From positions 8,173 through 21,700 of the forward strand of contig JAAVHU010000033.1 in the NCBI GenBank assembly GCA_014799585.1: 13,528 bases of DNA, given 5' to 3'. The notes beneath the pieces were generated by a model, which worked only from the letters and a program-made list of their open reading frames with translations, had not been told where the DNA came from and searched no databases. This document shows, one piece after another, positions 5,887 to 13,449 of this stretch. Position 1 is the first letter of the stretch. Every line of letters begins with the position of its first letter. The stretch is from Clostridiales bacterium. GTDB taxonomy: Bacteria > Bacillota > Clostridia > Oscillospirales > Acutalibacteraceae. The position numbers and the translations under genes were made by a program.

Positions 5887-7602
5887 ATGGTAAATCTTAA
5901 AATTAACGGTATTCCCGTTCAGGCAGAAGAAGGCACCACTATTATTGAGGCTGCAAGGCAGGCTCATATCGATATTCCATCTCTCTGCTATCTTAAAGAT
6001 ATAAACTGTATCGGCTCATGCCGTGTTTGTGTTGTTGAGGTTAAGGGTGCAAGAGGTCTTGTTGCTTCCTGCGTTTATCCTGTTGCTGAAGGTCTTGAGG
6101 TATGGACAAATACACCTCAGGTTCGTCATTCAAGACGCACAACACTTGAGCTTTTACTTTCAGAACACCACAAGAAATGTCTTTCTTGCGTTCGTTCAAA
6201 CAGATGTGAGCTTCAGAAGCTCTGTAAGGATTATGGTGTTGACGAAGACCGTTTCCCATCAACTGATGCGTTACAGCCTGTTGACACAACATCTCCTTAC
6301 ATCATCAGAGATAATAATAAATGTATTCACTGTATGAGATGCGTTGCTGCTTGTGAAAAGCAGAATATCGGCGTTATCGGTCCTCGTCAGAGAGGTCACA
6401 ACAAGACGATCGGCTGTGCATTTGATATGCCGCTTGATCAGTGTGCATGCGTTGGCTGCGGTCAGTGTGTTGTTTCATGTCCTGTTGGTGCTCTTTATGA
6501 AAAGAACAATGTTGCTGATGTTTGGGCTGCAATCGGTGATCCTAATAAAAAGGTTGTTTTCTTTACCGCTCCTGCAATCCGTGCAACACTTGGTGAAGAA
6601 TTCGATATGCCTATCGGCACAAATGTAGAAAAGAAACTTCCGGGTGCAATCAGAAGACTTGGTGCAGATGCTGCATTTGATATGGATGTTACAGCAGACC
6701 TTACAATTCTTGAAGAAGCAGCAGAGCTTGTTGACAGAATTAAAACAGGTAAGCCACTTCCAATGTTTACATCATGCTGCCCTGGTTGGGTTAAATTTGC
6801 AGAGCATTATTATCCTGAACTTTTACCTAACCTTTCATCCTGTAAATCTCCTCAGCAGATGTTTGGTGCTCTTCTTAAAACATATTATTGTGAGAAGAAT
6901 GGTATTAATCCTGAGGATTTATATGTTGTTTCCGTTATTCCTTGTACTGCAAAGAAATTTGAAGTTATCAGAGAGGAAATGGCAGGCACTGTAGATGTTG
7001 CTCTTACAACAAGAGAACTTGGCCAGATGATTCAGGGTGCAGGTATCAACTTTGAAAGCCTTCCTGATGAAGAATTTGATGCTCCGTTTGAGGTTGCTTC
7101 AGGTGCAGGTGCTATCTTCGGTGCAACAGGCGGTGTTATGGAAGCTGCTCTTCGTACTGCTGCAAATATGCTTGACGGTGATTTCTCTGCTACTGATTTT
7201 GAAGAGGTTAGAGGAATTGAAGGTATCAGAGAAGCTACATACAATGTTGCAGGCGTTGAAATCAAGGTTGCTGTTACAAGCGGACTTGCAAATGCAACAA
7301 AGCTTTGCGATATGGTTAAGAACGGCGAAGCTCCTTATCAGTTTATTGAAATTATGGCTTGCCCTGGCGGCTGTATCAACGGCGGCGGTCAGCCTGTTCA
7401 GAAGGATGCAACAAGAAATACTGTTGATATTAAGGGCTTACGTGCAAAAGCACTTTATGACCTTGATGCTTCTATGGACCTTCGTAAATCACACGAATCT
7501 CCTGTTATCAAAATGATTTATGATGAATACTTCGGCGAACCAAACAGCGAAAAGGCTCACCACGTTCTTCATACAACATATACACCAAGAAGCAAATATT
7601 AA
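5887..7602 (+). CDS. hydA: [FeFe] hydrogenase catalytic (alpha) subunit
   Basis: HydA catalyses H+/H2 interconversion at the H-cluster in the cytoplasm. At 571 residues it has the same layout as Clostridium pasteurianum CpI. Domains: a plant-type [2Fe-2S] ferredoxin (Cys34, 45, 48, 62); a His-Cys [4Fe-4S] site (His94, Cys98, 101, 107); two [4Fe-4S] clusters (Cys146/149/152/156 and Cys188/191/194/198); and the H-cluster domain with TSCCPGW (Cys297, Cys298), PCTAKKFE (Cys353) and ACPGGCINGGGQP (Cys492, Cys496). Proton-path residues matching CpI are Cys297, Glu277, Glu280 and Ser317. Oddity: Ile351 stands where CpI has Met353. The C-terminus (SEKAHHVLH) is the usual small-subunit-like tail. It lacks the extra C-terminal cluster domain reported for Thermotoga HydA. 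No maturation genes (hydE, hydF, hydG) are in view. Leucine is mostly CTT and proline mostly CCT, suggesting high expression. Confidence 0.97.
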   Translation: MVNLKINGIPVQAEEGTTIIEAARQAHIDIPSLCYLKDINCIGSCRVCVVEVKGARGLVASCVYPVAEGLEVWTNTPQVRHSRRTTLELLLSEHHKKCLSCVRSNRCELQKLCKDYGVDEDRFPSTDALQPVDTTSPYIIRDNNKCIHCMRCVAACEKQNIGVIGPRQRGHNKTIGCAFDMPLDQCACVGCGQCVVSCPVGALYEKNNVADVWAAIGDPNKKVVFFTAPAIRATLGEEFDMPIGTNVEKKLPGAIRRLGADAAFDMDVTADLTILEEAAELVDRIKTGKPLPMFTSCCPGWVKFAEHYYPELLPNLSSCKSPQQMFGALLKTYYCEKNGINPEDLYVVSVIPCTAKKFEVIREEMAGTVDVALTTRELGQMIQGAGINFESLPDEEFDAPFEVASGAGAIFGATGGVMEAALRTAANMLDGDFSATDFEEVRGIEGIREATYNVAGVEIKVAVTSGLANATKLCDMVKNGEAPYQFIEIMACPGGCINGGGQPVQKDATRNTVDIKGLRAKALYDLDASMDLRKSHESPVIKMIYDEYFGEPNSEKAHHVLHTTYTPRSKY

Positions 7603-7613
7603 TATAAAAAAAG

Positions 7614-7644
7614 AAACCACGAGCATAATGCTCGTGGTTTTTTT
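7614..7644. terminator. Strong bidirectional rho-independent terminator
   Basis: A perfect 12-bp stem, AAACCACGAGCA (7614-7625) with TGCTCGTGGTTT (7629-7640), closes on a 3-nt TAA loop. It runs into seven T on the plus strand and, beyond a G, is preceded by seven A (T on the minus strand). It sits 11 bp after the hydA stop and 80 bp after the stop of the converging DUF4375-like gene, so it can end both operons. The remaining 7645-7723 holds no recognisable feature. Confidence 0.92.
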
Positions 7645-7723
7645 ATTTAATTCTGTTAATTATGGAAGTCATTCGATAAATCAGGAAATGAAAATCCCAT
7701 AATATAAATCCTTTCAAATTAAA

Positions 7724-8086
7724 TCAATCGAAAATTACATCTTTATGCTTTTCAACATATTCTTCTAAACAATCACTTAATGATGGAGAAAAATTATAAT
7801 AAGCCATATCTGTTTCAACCCAATAATCAGCTTCACCCTCTGCTACTGCTTTAAGATAATTATCAGCAATTTCTTTATATGAAACAGTTAAAATAGCTTC
7901 TGCTAATTCATTCGCATCTGTATCGGGATAACAATCCATATACCCGCTATAACCACCACTACCCATTTCTGCATCATACCAAAAGCAATGGACAGCTATT
8001 CTTTGAACCGATGATAAAGTTTCTATATCACGAAAACAAACTTCTTGTATAAACTTGTCCCAACGCAAATTTCTTTCAGTAATCAT
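7724..8086 (-). CDS. DMP19/DUF4375-like protein of unknown function
   Basis: This is a 120-residue acidic, soluble protein with no signal peptide or membrane segment. The central run WYDAEMGSGGYSGYM (36-50) resembles the DMP19/DUF4375 pattern of an acidic residue, then NGG-aromatic, then Gln/Gly-Tyr/Phe, but here the usual Asn-Gly-Gly reads Ser-Gly-Gly. It is followed by helices reading ANELAEAILTVSY and EIADNYLKAV, again as in that family. The family has no settled biochemical role. The ATG at 8086 has an excellent AAGGAG at 8095-8100 with 8-nt spacing, so it is a genuine gene. It is last in the four-gene run that starts with the XRE regulator, 35 nt after the HAD gene. The family call is from pattern memory only and could be wrong. 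Confidence 0.6.
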   Translation of the reverse strand: MITERNLRWDKFIQEVCFRDIETLSSVQRIAVHCFWYDAEMGSGGYSGYMDCYPDTDANELAEAILTVSYKEIADNYLKAVAEGEADYWVETDMAYYNFSPSLSDCLEEYVEKHKDVIFD

Positions 8087-8121
8087 TCAAAATTCTCCTT
8101 ATAAAGTTTAATCCTAAACAA

Positions 8122-8682
8122 TTATTTTATCCTTGTGATTTTATTACCTTTAACAAGAAATGCTTTTTCGGCAACATCTATCATCGGTTTATCAAGCATC
8201 GTATCTGTATAAAATTCATCAATCTTACAATTCTTATATTTTTCAAGAAAAGTTTTTCTTTTATTTTCTTTGAAGTTGAGATATTCAACCTTTAGGGTTT
8301 CTCGATTGATGACAGAACAGATACAGTTTTTAACGCCAAGCCTTTTACAAGCCTCATCAATCAGCATATTAAAATTTGCTGTTATGATAACATCATCCGC
8401 CTGCGGTTGATACCACGGCTTGATTTTCTTCATATGACTATTCCAAAATTCCTGTACAAGCCTTTCCTTATCATCAAAGGAATTCATATAAAACGAGGAA
8501 TAATTTTTAACTGCATCCTCCAAATCCTGCATTGTTGTTTTACCAAGTTTATATTTTAAAAGATTGAAAACAGCAAGCGGAACATACTTTGCAACCTTAG
8601 GGTTATATTTTATGCTGAACAAATAGAAATCAAAAACACTTTCCCCATTATAAATGGTATTATCAAAATCAAAAACACGCAT
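8122..8682 (-). CDS. HAD-superfamily phosphatase, subfamily IB-like (SerB-like)
   Basis: This 186-residue cytoplasmic protein is likely a phosphomonoesterase acting through a phospho-aspartate. HAD motif I is at the extreme N-terminus, FDFDNT (nucleophile Asp5, acid/base Asp7). Motif II is VIITAN (Thr101), a basic NKRKTF segment supplies the motif III lysine (about 141-143), and motif IV is YTDTMLDKP (Asp160, Asp164). An all-helical cap of about 80 residues between motifs I and II fits subfamily IB. The substrate is unknown; phosphoserine-like or lipid headgroup phosphates are both possible. I start at ATG 8682, with AGGTG at 8690-8694, not at the in-frame GTG 8691, which lies inside that site. 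It sits 25 nt after the DUF218 gene, in the same operon. Confidence 0.82.
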   Translation of the reverse strand: MRVFDFDNTIYNGESVFDFYLFSIKYNPKVAKYVPLAVFNLLKYKLGKTTMQDLEDAVKNYSSFYMNSFDDKERLVQEFWNSHMKKIKPWYQPQADDVIITANFNMLIDEACKRLGVKNCICSVINRETLKVEYLNFKENKRKTFLEKYKNCKIDEFYTDTMLDKPMIDVAEKAFLVKGNKITRIK

Positions 8683-8707
8683 AAAATTCACCTCAGTTGC
8701 CTAAAAC

Positions 8708-9460
8708 TTATTTCGTTACAAGCTCCTTTAACAGAGCAGCCATCTCTCTTGTATGATATGTTAAAAAGGTATAGAATGCCGAATGACTGCACGAAGAATG
8801 AAAATCAAGCCCATTCTTATCACAAATCAGCTTTGCCCTATATTCATGAAATTCATTTGTAACGATAAGCACACTTTTTGAAAGACCATTTTCTTCTATA
8901 ACAGTTTTTGAAAAAGCAATGTTTTCCCCTGTGCTTGTTGATTTATCCTCTTTATACAATCTGCTTTTATCAATACCCAAATCCACAAGCACATTTTCCA
9001 TACACTGTGCTTCGCTTATATCCTCATCATAACCCTGTCCGCCCGAAAGAACAGCAACAGCATCAGGATTCTTTTCAAGATATTCAGCTGCCTTTTTACA
9101 TCTGTTTCTAAGATATCTGCTTGGTTTCGTTCCATACACCTTACAGCCAAGCACAATAACCGTCTGCGCACCATCATCCACTTTATAATTCGCATACTTC
9201 GCCATATTAAAGGACAAAGGTGTAACAATAATCAAAAAAACAGCAAGCATTGCTGCAATAACTGCTCTTTTCCAACCAACAGGCAAAACATTATAAAATA
9301 TGCCGAACGCAATCAGAAAAGCAGAAAATAGTATTCCCGCAATATTGCCTGCATTAAGAATACCGCTAACAAGCGGGGCAAGATACCACAAAAGAAGAAC
9401 AATTCCAACAACGATTAAAAAGATTTTCAATACAGACTTTCCTTTACTTAACTTTTTCAT
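8708..9460 (-). CDS. Membrane-anchored DUF218 (YdcF/SanA/ElyC-like) protein
   Basis: The 250-residue product has three N-terminal membrane segments (about 10-30, 40-58, 63-82) and then a DUF218 domain (about 98-240), which by hydropathy could face outside. DUF218 landmarks are VIVLGC (101-106), LSGGQGYDEDISEAQCM (138-154), an acidic then Ser/Thr run EDKSTSTGEN (171-180), TNEFHEYRA (201-209) and the C-terminal TREMAALLKE. DUF218 proteins include SanA and ElyC, which affect envelope integrity and peptidoglycan precursor use, but their reaction is not settled. Its ATG has GAGAGGTG upstream, and it overlaps the XRE gene by 17 nt, so the two are co-translated. An envelope role is an inference from the family. 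Confidence 0.85.
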   Translation of the reverse strand: MKKLSKGKSVLKIFLIVVGIVLLLWYLAPLVSGILNAGNIAGILFSAFLIAFGIFYNVLPVGWKRAVIAAMLAVFLIIVTPLSFNMAKYANYKVDDGAQTVIVLGCKVYGTKPSRYLRNRCKKAAEYLEKNPDAVAVLSGGQGYDEDISEAQCMENVLVDLGIDKSRLYKEDKSTSTGENIAFSKTVIEENGLSKSVLIVTNEFHEYRAKLICDKNGLDFHSSCSHSAFYTFLTYHTREMAALLKELVTK

Positions 9461-10118
9461 ACAAGCACCTCTCTATCACAGCCAATGCAATAATAATTGC
9501 CGCCATTACAAACGGAGTATAAAAACCCCAACGTGAAAAATCAATTATTCTTGCAATAAACGAGAGAGGAAACGGCAAAAGGATTAATGAAAGTATAATT
9601 CCTTTTTTGCCTGCTATTGCAATAATTTCACTTTTCGTATAGGACACACCAAGCCTTGTTACTCCAACGGCATAAACAAGCCCGCTTGCTATCATAGCAA
9701 CAAGCGATACGGCAACAAACATAATTTCCCAATGGGTATAAAACAAAATCGGGAATGCCCATATGGAATAAATTTCCGTTATCGTGCCAAGCAGAGTTGC
9801 AAAAGCACCGAAGAAAATAGAAATAACATAACTGATTTTAAAGAAATTCAAAAGATTATCTTTATTTTCAACTTCAGTTACCTTAAAATCTACGGCTTCC
9901 TCTTTCGGCATTTTTTCACCTGCAAGAAGCTCGTCAACCGTAATACCAAGTGCCTCTGCAACAGACGGCAAAATGGTTATATCGGGAAAGCCGTCGCCAT
10001 TTTCCCACTTAGATATGGTTCGGTTGCTTACATTTAATATTTCTGCAAGTTCAGCCTGCGTGTATTCCTTTTCTTTTCTTAATGCGGCAATAAAACTGCC
10101 TATTTTTTTTGAATTCAC
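9444..10118 (-). CDS. XRE-family helix-turn-helix regulator with membrane domain
   Basis: The 224-residue protein has an N-terminal Cro/C1-type HTH (about residues 6-64) reading EYTQAELAEILNVSNRTISK for helices 2 and 3, with the common WENGDGFPDI and GITVDELLAGE flanks. A linker of about 30 residues leads to four predicted membrane segments (about 96-125, 131-151, 172-192, 199-217). Membrane-bound XRE proteins are common in Clostridia and are thought to sense envelope or small-molecule cues, but ligands are mostly unknown. I start at GTG 10118 because AGGTG (10124-10128) lies 5 nt before it; extending to ATG 10157 would add 13 residues with no homology and no ribosome site. It heads a four-gene run and is likely to regulate it, itself included. 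Confidence 0.85.
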   Translation of the reverse strand: MNSKKIGSFIAALRKEKEYTQAELAEILNVSNRTISKWENGDGFPDITILPSVAEALGITVDELLAGEKMPKEEAVDFKVTEVENKDNLLNFFKISYVISIFFGAFATLLGTITEIYSIWAFPILFYTHWEIMFVAVSLVAMIASGLVYAVGVTRLGVSYTKSEIIAIAGKKGIILSLILLPFPLSFIARIIDFSRWGFYTPFVMAAIIIALAVIERCLYEKVK

Positions 10119-10148
10119 ACAATCACCTCTCACACAAATATTAACCTG

Positions 10149-10178
10149 AATATGCATTCTGCTTCAACGAATTTTCAA
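10149..10178 (-). promoter_or_regulatory. Weak proximal promoter candidate for the XRE operon
   Basis: On the minus strand TTGAAA (10173-10178) and CATATT (10149-10154) are 18 bp apart. This is an acceptable but imperfect sigma-A match, close to the GTG start at 10118. It competes with the distal candidate at 10246-10273. Confidence 0.3.
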
Positions 10179-10203
10179 TGGAATATATCCACGGAAAGTG
10201 GAA

Positions 10204-10245
10204 TTTACTGCATAAAAAGAAATTTTACTGCAATAAAAAGAAATT
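10204..10245. repeat. Tandem direct repeat upstream of the XRE gene
   Basis: Two near-identical units of about 21 bp follow each other: TTTACTGCATAAAAAGAAATT from 10204 and TTTACTGCAATAAAAAGAAATT from 10224. They differ by one inserted A and share a junction base or two. They lie just downstream of a possible -10 (10246-10251) read on the minus strand, where a repressor would block transcription. Confidence 0.7.
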
Positions 10246-10293
10246 ATCATACACTATCTAAAAAACAAACCAATTAACAATTTCTTTTTATTG
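10231..10293. repeat. Perfect 15-bp inverted repeat between nfo and the XRE gene
   Basis: CAATAAAAAGAAATT (10231-10245) is exactly the reverse complement of AATTTCTTTTTATTG (10279-10293), with a 33-bp spacer. The left arm is the tail of the second direct-repeat unit. It could fold as an AT-rich hairpin after nfo, but no clean T tract follows, so it is a poor terminator. The three copies together look more like protein-binding sites. Confidence 0.65.
10246..10273 (-). promoter_or_regulatory. Distal promoter candidate for the XRE operon
   Basis: On the minus strand TTGGTT (10268-10273) and TATGAT (10246-10251) are 16 bp apart. The -10 matches five of six positions and the -35 is poor. The predicted start (near 10239) would fall inside the direct repeats, and the leader would be about 120 nt. 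Confidence 0.3.
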
Positions 10294-10304
10294 ATTACTT
10301 GTTA

Positions 10305-11132
10305 TTATTTTACTAAACTTTTTAAAAGTGCAATTTCCTTTGCATAGCCATCAAGCTCATTCGGCGTTTCAAGGAACATAGGAAGATTTTTTAAATACTT
10401 ATGATTTACGATTCGTTCAAACGCTTCTGTTCCGATATATCCCTCACCGATTTTTTCATGGCGATCCTTATGAGATGCCAAAGGATTTTTACTGTCATTG
10501 ATATGAAGTGCTTTCAGCCTGTCTATTCCGATTACTCTGTCAAACTCTTCAAGCACACTATCTAAATCATTTACAATATCATAACCGCCGTCGTGAACAT
10601 GGCAGGTATCAAGACAAACACCCATTTTATCCTTTAATTCAACGCCGTCTATAATCGCCCTAAGCTCTTCAAAATTTCTGCCAACCTCAGAGCCTTTGCC
10701 TGCCATTGTTTCAAGAAGAACAGTTGTGGTCATATCCTCAAAAAGAACTTTATTCAGCGTTTCACAGATAAGGTTTACCCCAACCTCTGCACCCTGCCCA
10801 ACATGCGAACCCGGATGAAAGTTATAAAGCATATTGGGTGTGTATTCCATTCTTTTTAAATCATCGGCAAAGGTTTCAAGTGCAAATCTTCTTGTATCCG
10901 GATTTGCAGAACAGCAATTTAAAGTATATGGTGCGTGAGCAAGAATTGTTCCGAAATGCACCTCTTTTGATTTTTCAAGAAAGGTTTTTATATCATTTTC
11001 ATCTATATCCTTTGCTTTGCCGCCTCTTGGATTTCTTGTGAAAAACTGAAATGTGTTTGCACCAATTGAAAGTGCTTCTTCAAGCATATGGGTATATCCC
11101 TTGGAGGCACTTAAGTGAGCACCTATAATCAT
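10305..11132 (-). CDS. nfo: Endonuclease IV (AP endonuclease, deoxyribonuclease IV)
   Basis: Nfo cuts the DNA backbone 5' to abasic sites during base excision repair and uses three zinc ions. All nine expected metal ligands are visible in the 275-residue protein: His66 (HAPY), His106 (FHPGSHVG), Glu141 ([11 protein letters not shown]), Asp175 and His178 ([12 protein letters not shown]), His210 (LHINDSKN), Asp223 and His225 ([11 protein letters not shown]) and Glu255 (LETPNE). The N-terminus, [10 protein letters not shown], is also typical. The length is normal (about 280 in E. coli). The ATG at 11132 overlaps the upstream phosphatase stop by 4 nt (ATGA), with GGAG 10 nt before it, so it is translationally coupled and probably constitutive in this operon. 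Confidence 0.96.
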   Translation of the reverse strand: MIIGAHLSASKGYTHMLEEALSIGANTFQFFTRNPRGGKAKDIDENDIKTFLEKSKEVHFGTILAHAPYTLNCCSANPDTRRFALETFADDLKRMEYTPNMLYNFHPGSHVGQGAEVGVNLICETLNKVLFEDMTTTVLLETMAGKGSEVGRNFEELRAIIDGVELKDKMGVCLDTCHVHDGGYDIVNDLDSVLEEFDRVIGIDRLKALHINDSKNPLASHKDRHEKIGEGYIGTEAFERIVNHKYLKNLPMFLETPNELDGYAKEIALLKSLVK

Positions 11133-11995
11133 TTTTTATCTGCTCCATTCTTTAAAATCTCTTCATCTGCCTTGCCGCTCATAATATATTCAAGCAAATC
11201 AGCAACGCAGCCATCATTACAATGGCAGGCTTCAAATTTGCAAAGATTATGAATAGCCTTTGGTGCCTGACCTGCACAAGCAGGAAGACCAACCGTTTTC
11301 AGCATATCCCAATCATTATAATAATCACCAATTGCGGCAACGTGGCTTTTTTCAATTCCAATCATATCTGCAAGTTGCATAATTGCAGTGCCTTTATGCG
11401 TATTTCTTGCAAGCATTTCCATCGTCCACAAGGAAGATGCCATAAAGTTTACCTTATGTCTTACATCTGAGCGGTCAATAAGCCTTCTTAAGGAATTGAT
11501 TGTTGGCGGAAGTCCCCAAAAAATAACCTTCATCCAGCCCTCTTTCGGAACGGCATCAATATTGGTTACTTCATAATGGTCTTTATCAATAATAACTGTA
11601 CCTCTTCCCAAAAAGCCCTTTCTTACCACATAAACATAATCATCAAAATAAATGCCGATATCAAGGCTTTTGAATGCTTCGCTGTATTCACACATAATTT
11701 TGCGAACAAATTCCTGACCCTCTTCACCTATTGTTGAACGCCAAAGCATTTCTTTTTTATTAAAATCATAAATTCCCGAACCATTTAAAACGATTGCAGG
11801 CTGATTAGGTGTTATTCTGTCATAATTACGTTTAAGGCTTGAAGTTAATCTGCCTGAAGCAAGTGTAAAATTTCCGCCAGCTTCGGTAAATCTTTTAATT
11901 GCTTCATAATTTCTTTTTGGAAGTTTTCTTATTTTATTATTCAATGTTCCATCTATATCTGAAACAACAAGCCATTTTTCAAATGTTTTATCCAT
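11129..11995 (-). CDS. HAD-superfamily hydrolase, Cof type (subfamily IIB)
   Basis: This 288-residue cytoplasmic protein is a likely sugar-phosphate or nucleotide phosphatase. Motif I is [10 protein letters not shown] (Asp13 nucleophile, Asp15), motif II LASGR (Ser47), motif III lysine in THKGTAI (Lys201), and motif [12 protein letters not shown] (Asp224, Asp228). A large alpha/beta cap between motifs II and III defines the Cof/IIB group. The substrate cannot be inferred from sequence. I start at ATG 11995, which has AAGGAG about 7 nt upstream, not the in-frame TTG 12013, which would put that site inside the coding region. It sits 33 nt after rluD and overlaps nfo by 4 nt. The C-terminal part is unusually cysteine-rich (Cys252, 257, 259, 263). 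Confidence 0.9.
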   Translation of the reverse strand: MDKTFEKWLVVSDIDGTLNNKIRKLPKRNYEAIKRFTEAGGNFTLASGRLTSSLKRNYDRITPNQPAIVLNGSGIYDFNKKEMLWRSTIGEEGQEFVRKIMCEYSEAFKSLDIGIYFDDYVYVVRKGFLGRGTVIIDKDHYEVTNIDAVPKEGWMKVIFWGLPPTINSLRRLIDRSDVRHKVNFMASSLWTMEMLARNTHKGTAIMQLADMIGIEKSHVAAIGDYYNDWDMLKTVGLPACAGQAPKAIHNLCKFEACHCNDGCVADLLEYIMSGKADEEILKNGADKK

Positions 11996-12028
11996 ACATT
12001 CGCTCCTTTCCAAATAGATTGAATTATT

Positions 12029-12955
12029 TTATTTCTGTGTGTTATTAAGTTTTCTTAAAAATGCAGTAAAATAATCGGGAAGCTCACTTTCAAATGCAAG
12101 CCATTTGTTTGTTCTTGGATGAACAAAGCCGATATGCTTTGCGTGAAGGCACTGCCCGTTTAATCCCTTTTGCACCTTTTTCGGTCCGTAAACCTCATCA
12201 CCTGCAACGGGATGGCCAATATATGCCATATGCACTCTGATCTGATGGGTTCTGCCTGTTTCAAGAATACAACGTATATGCGTGAAATTTCCAAAACGCT
12301 GTATAACCTCATAATGCGTAACCGCATTTTTGGAATTCTTATAAGTAACAGACATTTTTTTTCGTTCTTTTGGATGCCTGCCTATCGGCTGATTAACAGT
12401 TCCGCTGTCTTCACTTATATTACCGTGCACAATGCATTCATATGCTCTTTCAAATGAATGCTCTTTTATCTGCTCTGCAAGATGAATATGAGCCATATCA
12501 TTTTTGGCAACAATCAGAAGACCTGATGTGTCTTTATCAATTCTATGGACAATGCCGGGACGGATAACTCCGTTTATACCGCTTAAACTATCCTTGCAAT
12601 GATAAAGAAGTGCATTAACAAGCGTGCCCTCATAATTCCCTGCGGCGGGATGAACAACCATTCCTTTTGGTTTATTTACAACAAGCAAATCATTATCTTC
12701 ATAAACGATATCAAGCGGTATATTTTCGGGCAGTGTTTCAAGCGGCTTCGCTTCGGGAATGATAACAGATATTTTATCATTTTCTTTGCACTTATAGTTT
12801 TTTGAAACAATATTTCCATTTACCCACACTGTTTCATCATCAATCAGCTTGGCGGCGGCAGAGCGGGAAAATCTTTCAATTTTATCACTTAAAAACTTAT
12901 CTATTCTTGCGCCCTTATCTTCGGCAGAAACAGTTAAAATCAAAGCATCACTCAT
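12029..12955 (-). CDS. rluD: RluA/RluD-family 23S rRNA pseudouridine synthase
   Basis: This enzyme converts specific uridines in large-subunit rRNA to pseudouridine. The 308-residue product has an N-terminal S4 RNA-binding domain (about 16-63, with GARIDKFLSD and VWVNG) and a RluA catalytic domain. That domain carries HRIDKDTSGLL (137-147, catalytic Asp140), KPKGMVVHPA (95-104) and ETGRTHQIRVHM (232-243). The order lspA then this gene is conserved in Firmicutes, where the Bacillus homologue is ylyB, so the exact target uridines are not certain. I start at ATG 12955, with AAGGAG about 7 nt before it; the longer frame from 12982 adds nine residues that overlap lspA and has no ribosome site. It overlaps lspA by 8 nt. 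Confidence 0.93.
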   Translation of the reverse strand: MSDALILTVSAEDKGARIDKFLSDKIERFSRSAAAKLIDDETVWVNGNIVSKNYKCKENDKISVIIPEAKPLETLPENIPLDIVYEDNDLLVVNKPKGMVVHPAAGNYEGTLVNALLYHCKDSLSGINGVIRPGIVHRIDKDTSGLLIVAKNDMAHIHLAEQIKEHSFERAYECIVHGNISEDSGTVNQPIGRHPKERKKMSVTYKNSKNAVTHYEVIQRFGNFTHIRCILETGRTHQIRVHMAYIGHPVAGDEVYGPKKVQKGLNGQCLHAKHIGFVHPRTNKWLAFESELPDYFTAFLRKLNNTQK

Positions 12956-13427
12956 CTTTATTCTCCTTTTTAAACACATCAAGAATAAGATATAAAAACA
13001 ACGCGCCTGCTCCGAGCGTTACCGCGCAATCCGCAATATTAAAAATTGCAAAATGCATAAAGGTTGGCTCAATAAAATCAATAACAAAGCCGTTAAATGC
13101 TCTATCTATAAGATTTCCGATACCGCCTGCAATAATTACTCCAATGCTCCAATAAAGCCACAGAGATTTGCATTTATCCGAAAAAATATACCACATTGCA
13201 GCAACGCACGCAATTATCGTTATAGCAATAAAAATCCATCTTGCACCGCTGAAAAGGGAAAATGCCATTCCTGTATTTTCAGCATAACGAAATTGTGCAA
13301 TTCCTTTTATAAATTGCACCGCTTCACCGTCAGAAAGATATTTTTGAGCAAAAAATTTAGTTATCTGATCAAATGCAGTTATAAGGATTATCATTATAAT
13401 GCACCATATATGCTTTTTTCTGTGCAA
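12948..13427 (-). CDS. lspA: Lipoprotein signal peptidase (signal peptidase II)
   Basis: LspA is a membrane aspartic protease that removes the signal peptide from diacylated prolipoproteins. The 159-residue protein has four predicted membrane segments (about 6-24, 63-82, 89-107, 132-152). Family motifs are DQITK (20-24), ENTGMAFS (50-57), GGIGNLIDR (101-109), VIDF with catalytic Asp117 and FNIADC with catalytic Asp133. The start is TTG at 13427: GGAGGG (13434-13439) is well spaced 6 nt upstream, and no ATG fits without removing the first membrane segment. It is followed by rluD with an 8-nt overlap, as is common in Firmicutes. Confidence 0.95.
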   Translation of the reverse strand: MHRKKHIWCIIMIILITAFDQITKFFAQKYLSDGEAVQFIKGIAQFRYAENTGMAFSLFSGARWIFIAITIIACVAAMWYIFSDKCKSLWLYWSIGVIIAGGIGNLIDRAFNGFVIDFIEPTFMHFAIFNIADCAVTLGAGALFLYLILDVFKKENKDE

Positions 13428-13449
13428 AAATATCCCTCCGATACAATAT

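Noticed and set aside
10231..10293. Rho-independent terminator of nfo
   Set aside because: The stem is AT-rich with a 33-nt loop and is not followed by a T tract.
10204..10293. CRISPR array or mobile-element ends
   Set aside because: Only two contiguous units without spacers, no cas or transposase gene, and no target duplication.
12956..12982. Nine-residue N-terminal extension of the RluD protein
   Set aside because: It lies wholly within lspA and lacks a ribosome site; the inner ATG has AAGGAG at proper spacing.
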